A stretch of 34,704 bases of DNA from JBDGYE01 sp039584255 (GCA_039584255.1 JBDGYE010000039.1:1-34704); one strand, 5' to 3'; shown: positions 9,678-17,238, counted from the first letter of the stretch. Notes: generated by a model from the letters alone, not told the origin. Numbers and translations are program-made.

Positions 9678-10412
9678 ATGCGATCGATCCTGTTCTGGGT
9701 CGTGACGATTCCGTCCTCCGCCTTCTTCTCGACGGTGTCCATCGTCGGAAGTCTGGTTCGGGCGCCCCGGACTCTCCATGACTGGGTTCACCGGAACTGG
9801 TCCCGGTCGCTCTTGTGGGCGGCGGGCGTGAAGGTGGTCGTGCGCGGATTGGACAACGTCCGCCGCGACGGACCCCAAATCTTCATCTCCAACCACCAGT
9901 CGATGTTCGACATCTTCGCGATCTTCGCATCGCTTCCGGCGTCCGTGCGGTTCGTAGCGAAGAAGGAGCTGGGGAGGATCCCGGTCTTTGCCCAGGCGAT
10001 GCGCGCGGCGGGGCACGTGTTCATCGACCGGAAGGACCGCAAGAGTGCCACCCGCGAGATGCGGGCCGCAGCCGAACGCATGAAGAGGGAGCACCTGTCG
10101 CTAGGGCTGTTTCCTGAGGGCACCCGATCGAGGGACGGCGAGCTTCACGACTTCAAGAAGGGGACGTTCGTGCTGGCCATAGAAACCCAGGTCCCCATCG
10201 TCCCTCTCGCCGTGGACGGCGGCTTCCGGATCGCCAGCGGCGGCAAGGTGCGGCCGGGTACGATCAACCTGCAGGCCGGACCGGCCATTCCCATGGTGGG
10301 AAGAACGGCGGCCGATCGAGACGAGGTCCTCGCCAGAGTTCGGAGCGCCGTGTCCGGGATGATCACGGCCGCCCGCGAGGGGCGGCCGTCGATCCGGTCG
10401 GAGGATCTCTGA
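9678..10412 (+). CDS. plsC: 1-acyl-sn-glycerol-3-phosphate acyltransferase
   Basis: The 244-residue membrane-associated enzyme acylates lysophosphatidic acid to phosphatidic acid, feeding phospholipid synthesis; cdsA, later in the window, uses its product. The N-terminal 30 residues are hydrophobic. The HX4D catalytic block reads NHQSMFD (near residue 75), and the glycerol-phosphate-binding block reads FPEGTRSRDG (near 145). A later VPIVPLAVDGG fits the family. The frame extends upstream inside thiL to 9606, giving basic, non-family residues. ATG 9678 gives a normal N-terminus, and GTG 9669, which overlaps the thiL stop as GTGA, is a real alternative. The gene ends 16 bases from the convergent SPFH gene. 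Confidence 0.92.
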   Translation: MRSILFWVVTIPSSAFFSTVSIVGSLVRAPRTLHDWVHRNWSRSLLWAAGVKVVVRGLDNVRRDGPQIFISNHQSMFDIFAIFASLPASVRFVAKKELGRIPVFAQAMRAAGHVFIDRKDRKSATREMRAAAERMKREHLSLGLFPEGTRSRDGELHDFKKGTFVLAIETQVPIVPLAVDGGFRIASGGKVRPGTINLQAGPAIPMVGRTAADRDEVLARVRSAVSGMITAAREGRPSIRSEDL

Positions 10413-10428
10413 CCCGGAGAGCCCGGTT

Positions 10429-11274
10429 CTACTGCCGATCCGGCGTGAAGAAGATGGGGACGCCCCCCTCCGTCGGCGCGATCACGAGGTTGTTCGAGCC
10501 GCCGGCGACCTCGCTCAGGACCTCCAGGTAGCGCCAGTAGAGGTAACGCTGGCCCTGGACGCCCGTGAGACTGGTGGCGATGATCCCCTGCGCATCCCGA
10601 ATCCCTGCCGCCTCGGCCCTCTTCTGATTCGCCTGCTCTTCCACAACCTGCGTCTGGAAGCCTTCGGCCTGGACCTGCTGCTCCCGCGCCAGCTTCTCCT
10701 CGATGGCCTGTCGTATCGTCTCCGGGGGCTCGAGCTCACGCACGAAGAAGTCCGTGATGACTATGCCGCGCGGGTTCAACCGCTCGGACATGAGACTCTC
10801 TATCCTGTCGCCGATGGTGGCACGGTCGCTGGAGAGGATGTTCGATGCCTCGACCTCGGCCACCGCATCGCGGACCGCTGAGCGGTAGGTGTTGTAAGTG
10901 AAGGCGTGAATCTGGGCGGAGTTGCCCACCGTCAGATAGAGTTGCACTACCGAGTCCGGGTTGATCCTGTACCTGTACGCCGCATCCACGCCTATCTGAA
11001 GCTGGTCCGACGTGAGGGCGCTCAGCCTTTCGGAGCCGCCCTCCCGCGGATACTGAATCTCGCGCGTCGAGTAGTTGGTCCATGAGCGCACGATCGAGTG
11101 GTAGAGTCCCTGACGATAAGGCGAAGAGCTGACCGCTCCCGTTATCGGGTTGCGTCTAACGCCGACCTCGAACTCGTCGACCCGGTTGAATCCGAAGAAG
11201 AGAAGTAGGACGATGACGACGCCGACGAGAGCGAGCCCGAACACGCCCGCCTGCTGCATGAGTCTTGTTATCAT
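10429..11274 (-). CDS. SPFH/prohibitin-family membrane protein
   Basis: The 281-residue protein has one N-terminal membrane helix (about residues 10-29, LALVGVVIVLLLFFG). An SPFH domain follows, including FEVGVRRNPITGAV, YRINPDS and RSAVRDAVAEVEASNIL, then a charged helical segment EKLAREQQVQAEGFQTQ typical of prohibitin coiled coils. Bacterial prohibitin-like proteins assemble into large rings in the membrane and often modulate FtsH-type proteases, but no protease gene lies nearby. The ATG at 11274 is preceded by GGAGA at a good distance. It is a single minus-strand gene, divergent from eno and convergent with plsC, so it is probably its own transcription unit. Confidence 0.88.
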   Translation of the reverse strand: MITRLMQQAGVFGLALVGVVIVLLLFFGFNRVDEFEVGVRRNPITGAVSSSPYRQGLYHSIVRSWTNYSTREIQYPREGGSERLSALTSDQLQIGVDAAYRYRINPDSVVQLYLTVGNSAQIHAFTYNTYRSAVRDAVAEVEASNILSSDRATIGDRIESLMSERLNPRGIVITDFFVRELEPPETIRQAIEEKLAREQQVQAEGFQTQVVEEQANQKRAEAAGIRDAQGIIATSLTGVQGQRYLYWRYLEVLSEVAGGSNNLVIAPTEGGVPIFFTPDRQ

Positions 11275-11455
11275 TGGTCTCCGGTCCTGATGCCGTTTGT
11301 GGGGCCGGCGATCACCGGCACGGTGGTCCGTCCCGAGCAGCGCTCGCCAGCGCCGTGGTCGAGGAACGGAGGTATTGTCATCCGCCCCTCGCGGAACTCA
11401 ATTTGCGACAGCCGGCTCGGCTTCGGAACCCTGCAAGCGAAATCGGAAACGCGTC

Positions 11456-12742
11456 ATGTCTCATATATCGGACGTACATGCCCGCGAGGTGCTGGATTCC
11501 CGGGGCAACCCGACGGTAGAGGCCGAGATCCGGCTGGAGGGTGGTGCCGTCGGGCGCGCCGCCGTTCCCTCCGGCGCTTCGACCGGCCAGCACGAGGCGG
11601 TGGAGTTGCGCGACGGTGATCCCGGTCGGTACGGGGGCAAGGGAGTTCGGACGGCCGTGGCCAACGTGCTCGGAGAGATCCGGGACGAGCTCATCGGAGC
11701 CGACCCGGTCGACCAGACCGACATAGACAGGCGGCTCGTGGCTCTCGATGGGACGCCCAACAAGAGCCGGCTGGGCGCCAACGCCATTCTCGCGGCGTCG
11801 ATGGCCACGGCCCGGGCGGCGGCCGCCTATCGGGGAGTTCCCCTCTACCGCCATCTGGGAGACGCGGACAGCCGCACGCTGCCGGTTCCTCTGATGAACA
11901 TCCTGAACGGTGGGGTGCATGCCGACAACAACGTCGAGATTCAGGAGTTCATGGTCGTTCCCGTCGGAGCGAGCAGCTTTCAGGATGGCCTGCGCGCCGG
12001 AGCCGAGGTGTTCCACGCTCTCAAGAAGCGTCTGACCGCCGACGGACACAGCACCTCCGTCGGAGATGAGGGCGGTGTGGCGCCGGACCTGGCCTCGAAC
12101 GAGGAAGCCCTAGAGGTCATTTTAGCTGCGATTCGGGACGCCGGATACGAGCCGGGGTCGGACGTGGCGCTCGCCCTGGACTGCGCGGCGTCCGAGATGT
12201 TCGATCCGGCGAGCGGCACCTACGTCTTCGAGAGCGAGGGCGAGAGGGGAATGAAGAGCTCGGAGGAGCTCGTCGCCATGTATGCCGCATGGATACAGCG
12301 CTACCCCATCGTCTCCGTCGAGGATGGTCTGGCCGAAGACGATTGGGATGGCTGGCGTGTGCTCACGACCGAGCTCGGCGAGCGTGTGCAGATCGTCGGT
12401 GACGATCTGTTCGTGACCAGCGTGGAGCGGCTTCAGAGGGGAATCGACAGGGGAGTGGCGAACTCCATTCTCATCAAGCTGAACCAGATCGGAACCGTTA
12501 CTGAGACTCTCGAGGCGATCGCAGTGGGTGCGGCTGCCGGCTACACTTCGGTCATATCGCATCGCTCCGGTGAGACGGAAGACACGTTCATCGCGGACCT
12601 CGCGGTGGCCACACAGGCCGGACAGATCAAGACGGGATCGGCCTGTCGCTCCGAGCGCGTGGCCAAGTACAACCGTCTACTCCGCATAGAGGAGGAGCTC
12701 GCGGAGCGGTCACTGTACCCGGGGGGTGCCGTCTATGCGTGA
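11456..12742 (+). CDS. eno: Enolase (phosphopyruvate hydratase)
   Basis: The 428-residue glycolytic enzyme interconverts 2-phosphoglycerate and phosphoenolpyruvate. Seen in order: VLDSRGNPTVEAEI near residue 12, VPSGASTGQHEAVELRDGD near 38, GVHADNNVEIQEFM near 153, SVGDEGGVAPDL near 201 with the acid Glu205, the metal-ligand region VSVEDGLAEDDWDGW, catalytic-lysine region ILIKLNQIGT, and SHRSGETEDTFIADLAV. The frame is open to 11297, but that upstream part is not enolase-like. The ATG at 11456 gives the standard MSHISDVHAREVLDSRG beginning. It overlaps the ftsB-like gene by 8 bases, a linkage known in several bacterial phyla. Confidence 0.98.
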   Translation: MSHISDVHAREVLDSRGNPTVEAEIRLEGGAVGRAAVPSGASTGQHEAVELRDGDPGRYGGKGVRTAVANVLGEIRDELIGADPVDQTDIDRRLVALDGTPNKSRLGANAILAASMATARAAAAYRGVPLYRHLGDADSRTLPVPLMNILNGGVHADNNVEIQEFMVVPVGASSFQDGLRAGAEVFHALKKRLTADGHSTSVGDEGGVAPDLASNEEALEVILAAIRDAGYEPGSDVALALDCAASEMFDPASGTYVFESEGERGMKSSEELVAMYAAWIQRYPIVSVEDGLAEDDWDGWRVLTTELGERVQIVGDDLFVTSVERLQRGIDRGVANSILIKLNQIGTVTETLEAIAVGAAAGYTSVISHRSGETEDTFIADLAVATQAGQIKTGSACRSERVAKYNRLLRIEEELAERSLYPGGAVYA

Positions 12743-13073
12743 GCGGATACGGCGCTATGCGTTCAGGGGAGTCCTGGTGGCCATGTCGGCCGGCGCGGCG
12801 TACTACCTCCTGTTTGGTGGCGTCTACAGCGTGCTGGATGTCGAGGACCTCAAGAAACAGCGGCACGAAGCCATTTCTCGGATCGATTCTCTGATCGCAA
12901 CGACGGACTCGCTCGCACAGCGAGGAGACAGTCTCGCGGAGGATCCGCTGGCGATCGAGCAGACGGCGCGAGAGGAATACGGGCTGATTCGGGAGGGCGA
13001 GGTGTTGGTCAGGTTTCGCGGCGGCGAGGAGGAATTGTCGGACCCAGAATCCGTTACGGAACTTGACGAGTAA
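12735..13073 (+). CDS. ftsB: FtsB/DivIC-like septum formation initiator
   Basis: The 112-residue bitopic membrane protein has a short basic cytoplasmic start (MRERIRRYAFRG), one membrane helix (about residues 12-32) and a coiled-coil region (about 38-72, EDLKKQRHEAISRIDSL). It then has the family element DPLAIEQTAREEYGLIREGE. FtsB/DivIC links FtsL and FtsQ in the divisome. The ATG at 12735 has a G-rich ribosome site within the end of eno, and an upstream GTG at 12726 would add only three residues. Eno-ftsB linkage supports the call. The 3' end contains the TTGACG box of the probable tRNA promoter. Confidence 0.87.
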   Translation: MRERIRRYAFRGVLVAMSAGAAYYLLFGGVYSVLDVEDLKKQRHEAISRIDSLIATTDSLAQRGDSLAEDPLAIEQTAREEYGLIREGEVLVRFRGGEEELSDPESVTELDE

Positions 13074-13091
13074 AAGGGGTATCGGTAGGTT
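13063..13091 (+). promoter_or_regulatory. Candidate promoter for the initiator tRNA
   Basis: TTGACG at 13063-13068, inside the last codons of ftsB, is followed by a 17-base spacer and TAGGTT at 13086-13091. Transcription would begin about 5 bases before the tRNA 5' end at 13103. The -35 box is strong and the spacing ideal; the -10 is weak at its middle positions. A second TTGACG at 13090-13095 lies too close to the tRNA to serve as its -35. Confidence 0.5.
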
Positions 13092-13102
13092 GACGCTCAC
13101 GT

Positions 13103-13176
<74 letters not shown>

Positions 13177-13202
13177 CTTCCGCTTTTGGGCGAAGCGCAG
13201 AA

Positions 13203-13233
13203 GGCCGGGGGATCCCTCCGGCCGCCTTTTTTT
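13203..13233 (+). terminator. Rho-independent terminator between the two tRNA genes
   Basis: A 9-pair stem (13203-13211 with 13215-13223, one G:U) closes a 3-base ATC loop, and GCC then a run of seven T (13227-13233) follows. This is a textbook intrinsic terminator for the initiator tRNA on the plus strand. The opposite strand has no T-run beyond the stem. The T-run ends only 6 bases before the next tRNA. Confidence 0.85.
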
Positions 13234-13239
13234 CGTGCG

Positions 13240-13314
13240 GGCAGGGTAGCTCAGCCTGGTCAGAGCGGGGGACTCATAAGCCCTAGGTCGCGGGTTCAAA
13301 TCCCGCCCCTGCCA
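13240..13314 (+). tRNA. tRNA with CAT anticodon (elongator Met, possibly Ile2)
   Basis: The acceptor GGCAGGG/CCCTGCC is fully paired, unlike an initiator. The D arm is GCTC/GAGC, the anticodon loop CTCATAA at 13273-13279, the T stem GCGGG/CCCGC with loop TTCAAAT, and the discriminator A. CCA is not encoded. The anticodon stem GGGGA/GCCCT contains an apparent A31:G39 mismatch next to the loop. CAT tRNAs that are not initiators are either elongator Met or the Ile2 type whose C34 becomes lysidine through TilS. Met is my first call, but sequence alone does not settle it. Confidence 0.9.
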
Positions 13315-13329
13315 CTCGCCAAGTGAAAG

Positions 13330-13360
13330 CCCCGTCGCTAGTTGCGGCGGGGTTCTTTTT
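13330..13360 (+). terminator. Rho-independent terminator after the second tRNA
   Basis: CCCCGTCGC (13330-13338) pairs with GCGGCGGGG (13344-13352) across the loop TAGTT, with one T:G pair. TTCTTTTT follows at 13353-13360. It ends transcription from the eno-ftsB-tRNA side, before the convergent propeller fragment. Confidence 0.85.
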
Positions 13361-13437
13361 GTTGGGTGCTCGCGGCAACAATAGCGGTAACAAACGCTCA
13401 CGCCTTAGCAGCAAGAGCGGTGAGCCGCTCTCCCAGC

Positions 13438-14181
13438 TCACCGCGAAGGCGCCCGGCGTGCCGTCGTGGGCTCGTCCGGAGGCAGCCCGTCGATCTCGAA
13501 CACGATGACGTGCTGGACGTCGAGCTCGTCCTCGAATATGCCAATTGCGCGGTCATCCATCAGGTCGATGCCCCCTTTGCCGACAGGAATCTCGACGACC
13601 CCGAGGTACCGCCCCTCGCCGTCGAACACGTCCCACTCGGGCAGACCGGGGGCTAATCCGCCTACATAGGACGTCTCCAGTTCCTCCTCACTCATGTCGC
13701 GCAGGGGGCGCACGCGCTGGAGCCACAAGGATCCGCGCGGCCCACATACGAAGCGCCGGTAGTAGGGGTAGTGGTCCGGTAAGATGAGTGCGTTCTTAAT
13801 CTGTTCGAGTCGATCCGGTCGCCTGGTTTGTGCCTCGAGCCGCTCCATGAAGATCGCGCGATCGGCATCCGTGAAAGGGATCGGATCGCGGCGCAACGTT
13901 ACGATCCGTTCAACCTCTCCGTCCGGACCCTTCCACAGCAGGCGATAGGCGTCGCTGCGTCCCATCACCAGCCCCTCCGTGTCCCAACGGAGATCGAACT
14001 CCGTGCTACCGGCATAGGGTCGCCACTCCGGATCGTCGCCGACGAACCGGAACGTTTGGGACGTGGGGATGCGGCCGAGGGTGTCTCCCACGGCGCCATG
14101 TGGGTGACGGACCACCACGAGGTCGAGGTTGCTGACCGGGGCGGTGGCTCCCGAACGCGGAAATTGAAGGTTGGGCCACAT
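13438..14181 (-). pseudogene. 6-bladed beta-propeller protein, probably N-terminally truncated
   Basis: The 247 residues resemble the C-terminal half to two-thirds of secreted 6-bladed propeller proteins that are common in Gemmatimonadota. These have a HPHGAVGDTLGRIP-type blade, then DAYRLLWKGPDGEVERIV followed by a helical TDADRAIFMERLEAQ segment, and a final WDVFDGEGRYLGVV blade. Intact relatives, from memory, are about 350-400 residues with a signal peptide or lipobox and two more blades; none of that is visible here. An in-frame TAG lies 12 codons before the first ATG, with no other start between, so the lost part was not simply missed. It could be an intact short paralogue. It faces the tRNA terminator. 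Confidence 0.55.
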
Positions 14182-14274
14182 AGCCGGGAAGGAGCTGGCC
14201 TCTCCGAGTTCGAAGCGCTACGCTGGCTAACGGCAGACCGGAACGATCAGAACCCGAGAACGGAAGGGACAGAG

Positions 14275-14472
14275 ATGGCAGCGTACACCTGCGAAACGTG
14301 CGGAATGAGCATCGGGATCATGACGTGCGGCGCATGCGGCAAGGAGCTGGGGCACGAAACGCTCACCAAGGACGATGGAAGCTCGGTTCACGTCTCGAAG
14401 TGTCCGGACGGCCACGGCATGGTCAAGTCGCCGATGTGCTGCGGCCAGGACATGACCTGCGCGATCGCCTGA
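14275..14472 (+). CDS. Cys-rich small metal-binding-like protein
   Basis: This 65-residue protein has eight cysteines (6, 9, 18, 21, 43, 55, 56, 62) and three histidines (27, 39, 47). The two CxxC pairs, TCETCGM and TCGACGK, are spaced like a zinc ribbon or rubredoxin knuckle; the C-terminal part ends MCCGQDMTC. GGAAGGG lies about 7 bases before the ATG, and the frame is open upstream without family-like content. It has no signal peptide or membrane segment. I have the impression that similar Cys-rich mini-proteins occur in other environmental bacteria, but I cannot name a characterised family. Zn or Cu binding is inference. An NmrA-like oxidoreductase follows 65 bases later. Confidence 0.8.
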   Translation: MAAYTCETCGMSIGIMTCGACGKELGHETLTKDDGSSVHVSKCPDGHGMVKSPMCCGQDMTCAIA

Positions 14473-14537
14473 CGAGCGGCCACGGATGTCCGGTGTCCTG
14501 CGCCCGGAGACAGCACGCGCCGGCGGATCAATCGCCC

Positions 14538-15455
14538 ATGGTTCTTGTGACGGGCGCCGCAGGGAAGACCGGTAGGACAGTCGTTCAGGCGCTCGCGGAG
14601 CGCGGCGTACGGGTCCGAGCGCTGGTGTTCCGCGAGGAAGACTCGGTGCCGCTTCGACGGCTCGGCGCGACCGAGGTCGTGGCGGCCGACATGCGAGATG
14701 CAAAGGCCTTCAACAGGGCCGCATCGGGCGTACGGGCCATCTATCACATCTGCCCAAACGTGCATCCGGAGGAGGTCGAGATTGGAGAGGCCGCGATCGC
14801 CGCCGCTCGGTCCTCGGAGGTAGAACGGTTCGTCTACCACTCGGTGCTGCTGCCAGCCGTCGAGGCGATGCCCCACCACTGGCTGAAGTACCGGGTGGAA
14901 AAGCTGCTCGCGGAATCCGGTGTCGCGTTCACGGCCCTTCAGCCATGCGCGTACATGCAGAACGTGCTGGCCCAGTGGGACTCGATCGCCGAGCTCGGGC
15001 GCTTTGCGGTCCCGTACGGCATCGATGTCGAGATCAGCCTGGTCGATCTCGCGGACGTGGCTGAGGCGGCCGCCATCGTGCTCACAACTCAAGGACGCGC
15101 GGGCGCTACGTACGAGCTGTGCGGACCGGAGGCGATCTCACCCGCGCGCATGGCGGACTCACTCGGGCGACATCTCGGGAGGCCGGTACGTGCGGAGGAA
15201 GAGGACGTCGCGGCGTGGGCGCGGGGCGCACGGTCGACCGGGCTGGATGAGTACCGGATCGACGCCCTGGTCCGGATGTTCGGATACTACGATCGCCGCG
15301 GGTTCACGGGTAGCCCCGATGCGCTGGCATGGCTGCTCGGCCGCGGACCGGCCACGTTCGACGATTTCGTGGCGCGGACCGTGGCGGAGCGGTCGCCGCC
15401 CCACGGTGGCCGCTCTCTCCCCTTCTCAGACCCGCGAGAATCTGAGACGAATTAG
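14538..15455 (+). CDS. NmrA-like atypical SDR / NAD(P)-binding oxidoreductase
   Basis: The 305-residue protein begins with a Rossmann segment, MVLVTGAAGKTGRTVVQAL, matching the GxxGxxG pattern of atypical short-chain dehydrogenases of the NmrA/HSCARG group. The later YHSVLLPAVEAMPHHWLKYRVEKLLAESG places a Tyr/Lys-like pair, and ALQPCAYMQN fits NmrA proteins. Members bind NAD(P) and act as redox sensors or as NAD(P)-dependent reductases such as quinone or epimerase-like enzymes; substrate cannot be read. ATG 14538 is chosen because the Rossmann fold starts right there; GTG 14493 would add 15 residues without family match. The gene precedes msrP on the same strand by 138 bases. Confidence 0.88.
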   Translation: MVLVTGAAGKTGRTVVQALAERGVRVRALVFREEDSVPLRRLGATEVVAADMRDAKAFNRAASGVRAIYHICPNVHPEEVEIGEAAIAAARSSEVERFVYHSVLLPAVEAMPHHWLKYRVEKLLAESGVAFTALQPCAYMQNVLAQWDSIAELGRFAVPYGIDVEISLVDLADVAEAAAIVLTTQGRAGATYELCGPEAISPARMADSLGRHLGRPVRAEEEDVAAWARGARSTGLDEYRIDALVRMFGYYDRRGFTGSPDALAWLLGRGPATFDDFVARTVAERSPPHGGRSLPFSDPRESETN

Positions 15456-15593
15456 CTCACAAAGCCTCAGATACTACAGTACGAAAGCGCTGTCGCTGGC
15501 CTTCCCGGGCGTCGAGGCCCTGGACGGCCCGGCGGGATCTTTTGCGGCCCACGCCTGTTATCAAGAGCGAACCGAACGCAGGAGATCAACGGA

Positions 15594-16577
15594 ATGCTGA
15601 TTCGCAGGGCCGATGCGATCCGGTCTTCGGAGATCACCCCGTACAGGGTTTATCTCAATCGGCGGCACTTCATAGGCCGTTCGGCCAAGTTGGCAGCGGC
15701 AGCCGCTCTGACGCCCAGCTTGCTCGCGGCCTGCGACGAGGTGGGCACTCGACGGGCGGCGGCCGCGGCTGAGCGCGACGGGCCGCAGGAGCAGGACTGG
15801 AGCGGAGTCCGTTCCGAGCGCGATGAACCGCTGACTCCGTACGCAGACGTCACCACCTACAACAATTTCTACGAGTTCGGCACGGGGAAGGACGACCCGG
15901 CGGAGAATGCCCATTCGCTGCGTCCCCGTCCGTGGTCGGTCGCCGTGGAAGGACATGTCGAGAACCCGGCCGTCTACGATCTGGACGATTTCCTGGCACC
16001 GCACGCCGTCGAGGACAGGGTATATCGTCTGAGGTGCGTCGAGGCATGGTCGATGGTGATCCCGTGGCGTGGCTTTCCTCTGGCCGATCTGGTCCGCCGG
16101 GTCGGGCCGACCAGCAAGACGAAGTTCGTGGAGTTCAGTACGCTGTACGATCCGGAGCAGATGCCCGGCCAGCGGCGGCGGGTGTTGGAGTGGCCCTACG
16201 TTGAGGGGCTGCGCCTCGACGAGGCGATGCATCCGCTCAGCTTTCTCGCGGCAGGCGTCTACGGGCGTGATCTCCCCAATCAGAACGGCGCGCCCCTTCG
16301 CCTGGTGGTGCCCTGGAAGTACGGGTTCAAGAGCATCAAGTCTATCGTGCGGATCCGGTTCGTGGAGGAAATGCCCGCCACCAGCTGGGCTGCAGCCACT
16401 CCGGACGAATACGGATTCTATGCCAACGTGAACCCCGATGTTGACCATCCCCGCTGGAGCCAGGCCCGCGAGCGACGGCTCGGCGAGTTTCGGAAGCGGC
16501 CCACCCTGATGTTCAACGGGTACGCGGAGGACGTAGGCCACCTCTATGCCGGGCTCGACCTGAGACGCTGGTACTGA
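15594..16577 (+). CDS. msrP: Protein-methionine-sulfoxide reductase catalytic subunit MsrP (YedY)
   Basis: The 327-residue molybdenum enzyme reduces methionine sulfoxide in periplasmic proteins. The N-terminus has a twin-arginine signal, NRRHFIGRSAKLAAAAALTP (Arg23, Arg24). RLRCVEAWSMVIPWRGFPL carries the molybdopterin-ligating Cys148. Other family segments are YNNFYEFG, EQMPGQRRRVLEWPYVEGL, LPNQNGAPLRLVVPWKYGFK and DEYGFYANVNP. AGGAG lies 9 bases before the ATG. The signal ends SLLAAC at residues 42-47, which fits a lipobox with Cys47 as the lipidated residue; E. coli MsrP is soluble, so this could be a Tat lipoprotein. msrQ follows 14 bases downstream as usual. Confidence 0.96.
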   Translation: MLIRRADAIRSSEITPYRVYLNRRHFIGRSAKLAAAAALTPSLLAACDEVGTRRAAAAAERDGPQEQDWSGVRSERDEPLTPYADVTTYNNFYEFGTGKDDPAENAHSLRPRPWSVAVEGHVENPAVYDLDDFLAPHAVEDRVYRLRCVEAWSMVIPWRGFPLADLVRRVGPTSKTKFVEFSTLYDPEQMPGQRRRVLEWPYVEGLRLDEAMHPLSFLAAGVYGRDLPNQNGAPLRLVVPWKYGFKSIKSIVRIRFVEEMPATSWAAATPDEYGFYANVNPDVDHPRWSQARERRLGEFRKRPTLMFNGYAEDVGHLYAGLDLRRWY

Positions 16578-16591
16578 GGTCGGGGGAGGGC

Positions 16592-17182
16592 ATGGGTCGG
16601 CGGATCGAAACCACGGCGGTCGCCAAGCTCTTGATCTGGATGGGAGCGCTGGCACCGGCGGCGGTCCTGGTCGTGCGGGCTGTCCGTGGAGGGCTGGGAG
16701 CGAACCCGATCGAGGAGGTGACACACCAGACTGGGTGGTGGGGACTGGTCCTTCTCACCGTCACTCTGTCCGTCACTCCTCTCCGGCGCTTGACCGGGTA
16801 TCACAGGATCATACGTGTACGCCGGCTACTGGGTCTGTTCGCCTTCTTCTACCTCACGCTGCACTTCCTAACCTATCTCGTGCTGGACCAGTTCTTCGCA
16901 TTCTCCTACATCGCCGAGGACATCCTGGAGCGCCCCTACATCACGGTAGGCTTCAGCGCATGGCTGATCCTGCTGACGTTGGCCGTTACCTCCACGCGGG
17001 GCTGGATCAGACGCCTGGGACGGAACTGGAGGCGGCTGCATCGGTTGGTCTACCTGGCTGCGGGGCTGGGGGCACTGCACTACCTCTGGAAAGTGAAGGC
17101 GGACACCAGAGAGCCATTGATCTTCATGGGGTGCATCGCCGCCTTGCTTGTGTTGCGACTACGCAGGCCCAGGAGAAAATGA
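16592..17182 (+). CDS. msrQ: Heme-binding membrane subunit MsrQ (YedZ)
   Basis: The 196-residue integral membrane protein has about five to six helices and supplies electrons from quinones to MsrP. Histidines at residues 91 (LTLHFLTYL), 150 (RRLHRLVYL) and 163 (ALHYLW) fall at almost exactly the E. coli heme-ligand positions (91, 151, 164). The SVTPLRRL segment after helix 2 and RGWIRRLGRNWRRLH are family-typical. A GGGGGAGGG ribosome site lies about 5 bases before the ATG. No separate flavin reductase or cytochrome gene is visible nearby. It ends in front of a hairpin shared with a convergent gene. Confidence 0.93.
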   Translation: MGRRIETTAVAKLLIWMGALAPAAVLVVRAVRGGLGANPIEEVTHQTGWWGLVLLTVTLSVTPLRRLTGYHRIIRVRRLLGLFAFFYLTLHFLTYLVLDQFFAFSYIAEDILERPYITVGFSAWLILLTLAVTSTRGWIRRLGRNWRRLHRLVYLAAGLGALHYLWKVKADTREPLIFMGCIAALLVLRLRRPRRK

Positions 17183-17184
17183 AG

Positions 17185-17208
17185 GGAGCCGGGTCGAAGC
17201 CCGGCTCC
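17185..17208. terminator. Hairpin between convergent genes, possible bidirectional terminator
   Basis: GGAGCCGGG (17185-17193) pairs perfectly with CCCGGCTCC (17200-17208) across the loop TCGAAG. It begins immediately after the msrQ stop, between two convergent genes. Neither side has a T-run, so it may be a factor-dependent terminator or an mRNA 3'-stabilising stem, not a classical intrinsic one. Confidence 0.5.
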
Positions 17209-17238
17209 TGAGACGGCCTGAGGCGACTACGGTACGGG

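Noticed and set aside
15424..15447. TCTCAGA/TCTGAGA hairpin near the end of the NmrA-like gene
   Set aside because: It lies within the last codons, has a 10-base loop and no T-run, so I do not call it a terminator.
13240..16577. Integrated element bounded by a repeat of the tRNA 3' end
   Set aside because: I found no second copy of the T-arm/acceptor sequence and no integrase; the region's accessory look stays unexplained.
15561..16724. 387-codon antisense frame over msrP
   Set aside because: Pro/Arg-rich, no motif; msrP on the other strand matches its family along its whole length.
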